This document shows positions 8,022 to 14,229 of a DNA stretch of 28,836 nt, piece after piece. A program made the translations under genes and the position numbers. The notes under the pieces are model-generated. The model saw only the letters and a program-made list of their open reading frames with translations, had not been told where the DNA came from and ran no database searches. Within the stretch, counting starts at the first letter, position 1; each line of letters starts with the position of its first letter. This stretch comes from a virus: the IMG/VR virus record IMGVR_UViG_3300030333_004057, positions 1-28,836 of that record, one strand, 5' to 3'.

Positions 8022-8043
8022 CATAACCTATTTTCTTTTTACT

Positions 8044-8080
8044 CTATAATATATATAATTTTATACTATAAAGTCAAGCT
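8044..8080 (-). promoter_or_regulatory. Promoter of the SSB-uvsX-exonuclease-helicase unit
   Basis: AAGCTTGACTT is followed after 18 bases by TATATTATAG on the minus strand. It begins right after the stop codon of the upstream 169-aa gene. This is one of five near-identical copies. It would give an SSB leader of about 75-80 bases. Confidence 0.75.
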
Positions 8081-8590
8081 TTATTTTTTTATTTCTTCAC
8101 ATTTTCCCCATTTTCCAATGGGGCATTCCGCATATGCCCAATGAGCTTTTACATTCATAAAACAACCACATTTTAAACATCTACCATCTGCAACTCCAGA
8201 TTCTGGATTTACTTGGTCATATTTAAAAAATGGACATTCTCTACAGATTTCTAATCTTTCATTAGCCTTATCCGCAGATACCATCCATTGGTATCCTTTA
8301 GATTTGGCTTTCATACTTGTCCAAGTATCCTTAACTAAATTTCTACCCATTTGGAACATAGATGGAAATTTTGTTTTTGAAGCTTCTTCTTCCTCTAACA
8401 TTCTTTCCATCTTAGTAATTCTATCTAAATCTTGATCATCTAAATTATATTCAGATTTTAGAAAGGATTCTAAAGAAGATACTTTAGAGGAGTCATCAAG
8501 TTTTTTAATGAACTCCTCGTAAGTACCAACATTATATCCATCATCTACTAAGCTTTGCCAAAGGGAAGAGAATTTAACTCTTTTAGACAT
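8081..8590 (-). CDS. Conserved phage protein with C-terminal cysteine cluster (putative zinc ribbon)
   Basis: A 169-aa protein of unknown function. Residues 1-80 are charged and helical. The C-terminal region has ERLEICRECPFF, then GRCLKCGCFMNVK and AECPIGKWGKC. This is a Cys-cluster pattern I recall from many phage hypothetical proteins, and it probably binds zinc. No catalytic motif is visible. ATG 8590 lies three bases after the stop of the thioredoxin-fold gene and has only a weak ribosome site, so coupling is likely. The gene ends just before the SSB promoter. It may bind nucleic acid or protein, but nothing in the sequence decides this. Confidence 0.75.
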   Translation of the reverse strand: MSKRVKFSSLWQSLVDDGYNVGTYEEFIKKLDDSSKVSSLESFLKSEYNLDDQDLDRITKMERMLEEEEASKTKFPSMFQMGRNLVKDTWTSMKAKSKGYQWMVSADKANERLEICRECPFFKYDQVNPESGVADGRCLKCGCFMNVKAHWAYAECPIGKWGKCEEIKK

Positions 8591-8593
8591 AGA

Positions 8594-9553
8594 TTAAAAG
8601 CTTTCTATAGTTTTTTTGTTACCTTTACTCTTTGCAGTTGTTTTAGCTTTTGCATTTTTTGCAGCCTGTTTAGTCTTTTCTAAAACTTCTTGAGACTTTT
8701 TCTGTAGTTCTGCCGGCTGAGCTGGCCTTCCAGGAGGAACAGCTTTAGTTCCTTGATATCCAGGGGATGGAACTGCCGCACTTTGTGGAGTCACAAAAGT
8801 TGTATCTCCAACTACTTTAGTCAATCTACCATCTTGTTCTCTCTGAAAATACTGATGTTTTAAAGACTGAATGTATGGTGCATCTGCCTTAACTAAATTA
8901 TTAATACCATCTATTACAACATAGTAAAAGTCAGTATTAAATTTTAAAGCATGTTGTACATTACCACCACCCGGAGTAGGAGCTCCACCAGGAGCACCGG
9001 GAGCACCAGGAGTACCACCAGCCTGTTGTTGTTTTCTCATCTGCTGAGCTTGTTTTACTCTTTCCACAACTTCATTAAATGGAAGTATCTTTGGAAGATG
9101 TTTATTTTCAACAGACCAAGTTTCATATTCACCTTTCCATTTATTAATTTCATCTTCACTAGCAGTTTCTAAATCTGCCGGAGGTGCTGGAGGTGGACTT
9201 TTAGGTTGAGGTGGTTTTGGTATCTCCTCACCTTTTGCCCATTTTTCAAGTACATCCAATTCTCTGAATCCACATACTTGATTACCTGTTTCAGCATCAA
9301 TAAAGAAAGGTGTTCCGCATTGTGCATTATATTTCTGTTTGATTTCATTTGCCCTGCTATTTTCATCAGGTACAGCTACATCTAATTGGGTGATGTCATA
9401 GCCTTTGTCCCTTAGTTGTTCAACTATTGGAGCTGCTTTTTTACACCAACCGCATGAATTACTCATTACATATATTAAATCATGTTTTTGAGTAGTTTTC
9501 TTTTTAGAAGTAGTCTTAGTATTTTTTGTAGATGATTTCTTTGTCATAACCAT
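8594..9553 (-). CDS. Thioredoxin/glutaredoxin-fold protein with proline-rich linker and unknown C-terminal domain
   Basis: A 319-aa protein. After a lysine-rich N-terminus, residues 25-110 form a thioredoxin-like domain. The redox motif Cys34-Gly-Trp-Cys37 and the cis-proline in GTPFFID (Pro82) are both present. A Pro-rich linker (about 111-126) leads to a helical segment, a Gly/Pro-rich stretch (PGAPGAPGGAP) and a small domain around HALKFNTDFYYVVIDGI. The tail is Lys/Ala-rich. It might donate electrons, for example to a ribonucleotide reductase, but the fusion is unusual for a glutaredoxin of about 80-100 aa. Two in-frame ATGs (9553 and 9547) follow AAGGAG; either may be used. It has its own promoter of the shared family. 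Confidence 0.75.
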   Translation of the reverse strand: MVMTKKSSTKNTKTTSKKKTTQKHDLIYVMSNSCGWCKKAAPIVEQLRDKGYDITQLDVAVPDENSRANEIKQKYNAQCGTPFFIDAETGNQVCGFRELDVLEKWAKGEEIPKPPQPKSPPPAPPADLETASEDEINKWKGEYETWSVENKHLPKILPFNEVVERVKQAQQMRKQQQAGGTPGAPGAPGGAPTPGGGNVQHALKFNTDFYYVVIDGINNLVKADAPYIQSLKHQYFQREQDGRLTKVVGDTTFVTPQSAAVPSPGYQGTKAVPPGRPAQPAELQKKSQEVLEKTKQAAKNAKAKTTAKSKGNKKTIESF

Positions 9554-9601
9554 TTACTCCTTCATTTTAAGTTAAAAACCTCATTCCATATTATGTTATT
9601 A

Positions 9602-9637
9602 CTATAATATACATATATATATATTGAAAGTCAAGCT
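9602..9637 (-). promoter_or_regulatory. Promoter of the thioredoxin-fold gene unit
   Basis: AAAGCTTGACTT is followed after 17 bases by TATATTATAG on the minus strand, just past the TAA of the 135-aa gene. The spacer is an (AT)n run. It belongs to the five-copy family. Confidence 0.72.
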
Positions 9638-9642
9638 TTTTT

Positions 9643-10050
9643 TTATTTTTTTGTTTCTATTATTTTATAAATTCTGGTGCTGATTTTATTTAATCCTTCA
9701 GAATTAGTAACTAAAATCATATTACTAAAATTCTCCCAAGGTACTATAAAATCTTTATTTAACACACCATTATTTAAATTTTTAATAGTTTCATTTAAAG
9801 CATTGATAGTGTATAATGTATTTGAATGTTTTTTTCTATGTAGTGATATTGTTTTCGGCACTTCATTATAATCAATACTATTATAAGAATCAACTATTAC
9901 ATTATAAGTACATATTAATTCATTAACATTATTTTCATTTTGTAACACATAAATCTTTTTAAAAGCTAAATTGTATGCACTTTCTATCAATTTAAGACTA
10001 GAATCAAGTTCTTTTTTATCGACAAAAGTACATAATAGTTGAGTCTTCAT
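9643..10050 (-). CDS. Small conserved phage protein of unknown function
   Basis: A 135-aa protein starting MKTQLLCTFVDKKELDSSL. I recall similar hypothetical proteins in T4-like phages of marine bacteria (KIYVLQNENN, NTLYTINALNE, ILVTNSEGLNKI), but no function. I chose ATG 10050, which overlaps the upstream stop as ATGA and has GGAG seven bases upstream. An in-frame GTG at 10056 is less likely. It has mixed alpha/beta character, with no signal peptide or membrane segment. Translational coupling to the 450-aa protein suggests the two are made together. Confidence 0.72.
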   Translation of the reverse strand: MKTQLLCTFVDKKELDSSLKLIESAYNLAFKKIYVLQNENNVNELICTYNVIVDSYNSIDYNEVPKTISLHRKKHSNTLYTINALNETIKNLNNGVLNKDFIVPWENFSNMILVTNSEGLNKISTRIYKIIETKK

Positions 10051-11399
10051 TTCCACTCTCCAAATATGTCAGACCAATCATCTGCATATAATTTGTAACT
10101 AGATTTTGAACCTATACCATCCATCTGTCCCTGTGTATATCTAGTTGTCACTGTTATAACTGCTATTTTCTTAGCAGTAACTGAGCTATAAACTGTTAAA
10201 TGAAATAAATATCCAGACCCAGTATTTTCTAAATCCCATTCAAGATGTATATCTTTAACTAAATCTGCAAATCTATCTTCACTTGGAATAAACCAAAATG
10301 TTTTACCTGCATTTGCAGCATAGAACATATCTTTCTTACCCATACTTAATTGTTTCTGAAATAAAGTAATTAATCCTTGTTCTATATCATCTTCATTTTC
10401 TTTAAAAGCGGCACCAAATATATTATCAAATCTTCTATTTCTTTTTTTAGCCCACTCTGACCATTGTTTAGAAATTTTTAATTCTTGAAACTTTCTACAA
10501 AAATATCTGAATTTTTTATCTTTAGTTATTTTATTCATATCAACCGCATCAGTTAGTAAATCTAATTCATCCTGTTTTAATCTTAATTTCTGATATTTAT
10601 CCCAAGTATTAGATTGTCTTTGTAATTTAGTTAATAAATTTAAAGCTTCTTTTTTTTGTTTTGTATCTAATTTTTTATTAGAATTACTTTGTTTTTTAAA
10701 TTCTTTTTTTATAAGGATATTCCAATCTTTAGTCATACCATCAAATTCTTTCACATATTTTTTTTTGATATAATCCATATTAAAATTCTTTAAATTTAAT
10801 GCCTGTCCAAGTGTTGTAACTGTTAAATTCTTTAATTGTCCTTTTTCATATTTTAATGAAACACCAACATCAGATTTATAATTAGTAAATTTAGCCACAA
10901 TATCAGCAGCTCCAAAGACAGATGAATCATTTGTAGGACCTGACCACCAAACTGGACCTGTAGTAGGACCTAATTCTTTTTTAATTTTTTTAGCTAAATT
11001 TATACCATCAGTTTTTAATTTATCAAATTTAGCATGAGTAGAATTTTCCATATATTTAACTTCCGGATAATTTTTTATTTCTTTACCAGGAACTCCAGCC
11101 TTAACTTTATTACCCATGTATTTTTTTATATCATCACCATTTTTGATACTGCTCATACTAACACCGGCAACAGCTAATGCAGTTAAAACTTCATGATAAA
11201 ATGTAGTTGGATTTTGTCCTTTATGTACAGTCATTTTTTCTTCCTTTTTTTCTGTAAGAATTTCTGAATAACCTAAATAATTAATAACTTCTTTTAATAT
11301 AGACTTGTGTTCTTTATTATTCATATCAGGCATTCCATTTGGAACTCTCCAAGCCCATTCAGTTAATATTTTATTTATTATTTTATCTACTTTAATCAT
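10047..11399 (-). CDS. Unknown 450-aa protein, possible nuclease-like core
   Basis: I cannot name this gene. The N-terminus (IINKILTEWAWRVPNGMPD) resembles a short domain that I recall at the ends of several T4-like phage proteins. The middle has a conserved-looking block, GPVWWSGPTND then FGAADIVAKF and DVGVSLKYEKGQLKNLTVTTLG. The D...SLK spacing could be a degenerate PD-(D/E)XK site, but this is weak. Residues about 205-300 are very lysine-rich and helical. No membrane segment. The ATG at 11399 lies only two bases past the predicted -10 box, so a leaderless mRNA, read-through translation or a later start are all possible. AAAAAGG lies 11 bases upstream. Confidence 0.62.
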   Translation of the reverse strand: MIKVDKIINKILTEWAWRVPNGMPDMNNKEHKSILKEVINYLGYSEILTEKKEEKMTVHKGQNPTTFYHEVLTALAVAGVSMSSIKNGDDIKKYMGNKVKAGVPGKEIKNYPEVKYMENSTHAKFDKLKTDGINLAKKIKKELGPTTGPVWWSGPTNDSSVFGAADIVAKFTNYKSDVGVSLKYEKGQLKNLTVTTLGQALNLKNFNMDYIKKKYVKEFDGMTKDWNILIKKEFKKQSNSNKKLDTKQKKEALNLLTKLQRQSNTWDKYQKLRLKQDELDLLTDAVDMNKITKDKKFRYFCRKFQELKISKQWSEWAKKRNRRFDNIFGAAFKENEDDIEQGLITLFQKQLSMGKKDMFYAANAGKTFWFIPSEDRFADLVKDIHLEWDLENTGSGYLFHLTVYSSVTAKKIAVITVTTRYTQGQMDGIGSKSSYKLYADDWSDIFGEWK

Positions 11400-11401
11400 A
11401 T

Positions 11402-11436
11402 AATTTACTACCTTTTTAACATATAAGTCAAGCTTT
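11402..11436 (-). promoter_or_regulatory. Promoter before the 450-aa gene
   Basis: AAAGCTTGACTT is followed after 18 bases by TAAATT on the minus strand. The TGA inside the motif is also the stop codon of the upstream gene. The -10 box is less canonical than in the sister copies and sits almost on the next ATG. Confidence 0.55.
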
Positions 11437-12924
11437 TTTTATTAAATCTTTTAATTTTACATACCTCTTTGGATACTTTCTGACCATAACTCTTTGTGGT
11501 AAAAAAGTATCAGAATTATCACCCCATCCTGTTTTTATATTTTTAGATTCACCAGGTAATAACTTTCCAAATCTTATAGCTCCCACCGCACCAACTTTTT
11601 TTCTTTTCTTTCTTTTTTTCTCTAAATCTCTATAATATTTATTTATATATTCATCCGAATATTCATTCATAGATTCTTCTTCAGCTGCCCTATCAGAAGC
11701 TTCATAATCAAATTCACCATCATAATCTATAATCTTCACAGGTATATTTCTCCCCCTACTTAAAGATAACATTGTTCTTGTGTTACCGGCCATACAATGC
11801 ATATCACCATTTTTATCTCTTATAATTATAGGTGATGGAAATTCTTCATCTCCCATCAATCCCTGTTCTATACCAGATACATCTTTACCATAAGATTGCC
11901 CTCTTTCTCTAGCAAAATTACTTGCATCTTCAATATTATCAAATCCCAATATTTCACCAGCTTCAGTATTATTAACTTCTTTCCATTGTTCAGGTTTTAG
12001 TAATACTGGTTTAGATGGTTTTATTAAATGTTTAATCAATCCCTCTACACCACCATATTGTTTAGCTAAATTTGGAGCAAGAGAATTGGTCACATTGTTA
12101 TTAACATATTCACCTTCTACTTCTTCTTTCGCATCATTTGGAAAATATCTCCAAGCCACATTAACTTTATTACTATCATCCTTTATCATATTTACTAAAT
12201 TATTTTCACCAGTATCTCGTTTATCTACTTCATCAGATTTCGGTAATCCTTTTTTCTCTACCCTATTACCATTCAAATCACTTTGTATATAAGTATCAGT
12301 AGTCCTAATATCATTAAATTTTTCTACCGAATTTTTAGGAACTGATATCATTGTTTTTTTATAACCTAATTCTTTCATAGCCTGTAATCTATGTCTTCCA
12401 TTACTAATAGCAGTTCTATTACCAAAATCTCTACTAACTTCAGTAGGAATGAAATCAACTTCTTTATTTTTAGAATTAGTAACCCAAAACTCTTTAGCCC
12501 CATCTATTCTACCTAAATCATTCTGATTACCTCTTTCCACATGATGATCTGGATCAGATTCTTTATTAGCTTGTAATAATCTATCCAAGTCAACTTCAAT
12601 CATAACATTATCTGATGGTCTTGGTTCTTTCCAACTCACATTTTTTATATCTTTTTCAACTCTAGGATGTAATTTTCTTTCTCCCGTTTGTTCATCTCCA
12701 CCTGTAGAATGACCATAACCAGTTTTTGCAAATCTTTGAGCTCCTTCTTTAGTATCAAAATATTCTATTCTATCTCCAAATTTTGCACCAAAAGAACCCT
12801 CTTCACCGGAATGGCTCCAGATTGATCCTGATTTTTTAACAACAGGTCTTCCCATTATTTTATTCTTTAAATCGTCAAATAATCCTTCGTCAATCTCTTC
12901 TAATAAATTGGTCAATTTAATCAA
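11428..12924 (-). CDS. ParB/sulfiredoxin-like two-motif protein, possibly virion-internal
   Basis: A 498-aa protein with two ParB-N-like signatures. ISNGRHRLQAMKELGYKK lies near residue 168. MAGNTRTMLSLSRGRNIPVKI lies near residue 382. The fold occurs in nucleases, CTPases and ADP-dependent enzymes, so the activity is open. The start appears to be a TTG at 12924, overlapping the polymerase gene by 8 bases. The first ATG would be 24 codons later and would lose a plausible N-terminal helix (KLTNLLEEIDEGLFDDL). That peptide resembles the amphipathic leaders of proteins packaged into T4-like heads, which is inference. The C-terminus is highly basic, around KKRKKRKK. The stop codon lies inside the next promoter. 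Confidence 0.68.
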   Translation of the reverse strand: MIKLTNLLEEIDEGLFDDLKNKIMGRPVVKKSGSIWSHSGEEGSFGAKFGDRIEYFDTKEGAQRFAKTGYGHSTGGDEQTGERKLHPRVEKDIKNVSWKEPRPSDNVMIEVDLDRLLQANKESDPDHHVERGNQNDLGRIDGAKEFWVTNSKNKEVDFIPTEVSRDFGNRTAISNGRHRLQAMKELGYKKTMISVPKNSVEKFNDIRTTDTYIQSDLNGNRVEKKGLPKSDEVDKRDTGENNLVNMIKDDSNKVNVAWRYFPNDAKEEVEGEYVNNNVTNSLAPNLAKQYGGVEGLIKHLIKPSKPVLLKPEQWKEVNNTEAGEILGFDNIEDASNFARERGQSYGKDVSGIEQGLMGDEEFPSPIIIRDKNGDMHCMAGNTRTMLSLSRGRNIPVKIIDYDGEFDYEASDRAAEEESMNEYSDEYINKYYRDLEKKRKKRKKVGAVGAIRFGKLLPGESKNIKTGWGDNSDTFLPQRVMVRKYPKRYVKLKDLIKKA

Positions 12925-14185
12925 TTAATCTCTCTGTTATGTCTATCATTTCAGAATAATTATGTCCCATTTTAGATTTGGTAATATAACCACCAGTTTC
13001 AATAATTCTTTTTATATTATTCAATGTAGTTACCCCCTCTAATCTACAAAAATCAAATAAGAAACTATCATAACCATATAAAATTAAGTTAGTTTTTTTA
13101 TCCGATAAATAGTCTTGTAATGCATTTATCACCTTAATATTTCTTTCTGTTTCAAATGATTGAATAAGATAATTAAATAGTTTATTTTTATTCATATCAT
13201 TATTATTATGCATACCTATTCTTCTATTATAAATATTAGTTAAAATGCTATTATTGTCATTAAATTCGCGCCATTTTAAATTAATAAAATTATGAACTTT
13301 ATCAAAAAATGGTACTTTTTTTCTAATTTCTTCAGTTATTCCACCATAAAGTAACTTAAATGATATTTGTTTAGACTCTTCATATGTACTACCATAAAAA
13401 TCTGCAAGATGCTGATGTACTGATTCTTTACCAAATTTATAATCTACCAACTCACCAATCAATCTTAAGTGATAAGCATCAAAGTCATACTCTACCAATA
13501 TATCATTTTCTGAAATTATAGCTTTTCTTTTTTCATTAGGTAAAGCGGCAAAATTGACACTTCCAAAAGAATTAGATGGTCTACCCGTAGATGTCCATAG
13601 ATTATATTGTGAATATAATTTACCATCTGATATATGTTTTCTTACTCTCTCATCAAATATATCACATACATCATCTGATACTTTTACTCCGTGTTTTTCT
13701 ATTGAAGAAAAAGCTTTTGTTACATCTGAATGATATTCACTTTCATATATAGCAGTTGTGTAATCATTAATCTTATCAAAAACCTTATCACAATACTCTT
13801 TATGTTTGCACAATGGTATAATCTCATTAAGTTTCTTTACATTATAGTATTTACTATGGAAAAAATCATAAGCATTTATTCTTATATTTTCCAAGTCCAT
13901 TGGTATATTTTTATCCCACCAATGTAAATAATTTATATCAATCAATCTTGTATCTGGAAATATATGTTTTAATTTCTTGACATCAGGTGTGATATAAAAA
14001 TGATTATGGTCATTTTTTATTTCATCAATAGATTCTCTATCACCACAATCTGGGTGATTTATACATATCATTCTACCCTCTCCGTCACCCACATGTCTAA
14101 CATATAATAATGACAATCCATTATCTTTATGTAGTGGATGTAGAAAATTATCTAGAAAAATTGGAATTAATATCTTCATAACCAT
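12917..14185 (-). CDS. Family A DNA polymerase-like protein, polymerase domain without recognisable exonuclease
   Basis: A 422-aa protein whose residues 190-420 carry family A polymerase motifs. TSTGRPSNSFG (198-208) matches the TGRLSS region. Motif A is DFDAYHLR with Asp234 (E. coli Pol I D705) and Arg241. Motif B has Lys272, Phe276 and Tyr280 in KQISFKLLYGG (K758, F762, Y766). NYLIQ (338-342) matches N845/Q849. Motif C is YDS with Asp373 (D882). Both catalytic aspartates are present, but the E710 position is His239, R754 is Tyr268 and E883 is Ser374. The N-terminal 150 residues lack DxE exonuclease motifs. Far-T4 phage RM378 is known to split polymerase and exonuclease into two genes. Start ATG 14185, or 14179, without a good ribosome site. 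Confidence 0.82.
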   Translation of the reverse strand: MVMKILIPIFLDNFLHPLHKDNGLSLLYVRHVGDGEGRMICINHPDCGDRESIDEIKNDHNHFYITPDVKKLKHIFPDTRLIDINYLHWWDKNIPMDLENIRINAYDFFHSKYYNVKKLNEIIPLCKHKEYCDKVFDKINDYTTAIYESEYHSDVTKAFSSIEKHGVKVSDDVCDIFDERVRKHISDGKLYSQYNLWTSTGRPSNSFGSVNFAALPNEKRKAIISENDILVEYDFDAYHLRLIGELVDYKFGKESVHQHLADFYGSTYEESKQISFKLLYGGITEEIRKKVPFFDKVHNFINLKWREFNDNNSILTNIYNRRIGMHNNNDMNKNKLFNYLIQSFETERNIKVINALQDYLSDKKTNLILYGYDSFLFDFCRLEGVTTLNNIKRIIETGGYITKSKMGHNYSEMIDITERLID

Positions 14186-14187
14186 TT

Positions 14188-14225
14188 ATATAATATACAA
14201 CCTTTTTTAGTTAAAAACAAGCTTT
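14188..14225 (-). promoter_or_regulatory. Promoter of the polymerase unit
   Basis: AAAAAGCTTGTTTTT is followed after 17 bases by TATATTATAT on the minus strand. It lies just after the stop of the 1856-aa gene. It is the most diverged -35 of the five. The predicted start site would fall on or next to ATG 14185. Confidence 0.6.
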
Positions 14226-14229
14226 TTAA

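Noticed and set aside
9553-9570. Three-codon upstream ORF (ATG AAG GAG TAA) overlapping the thioredoxin-fold start
   Set aside because: It contains the Shine-Dalgarno itself and is likely chance; no evidence of function.
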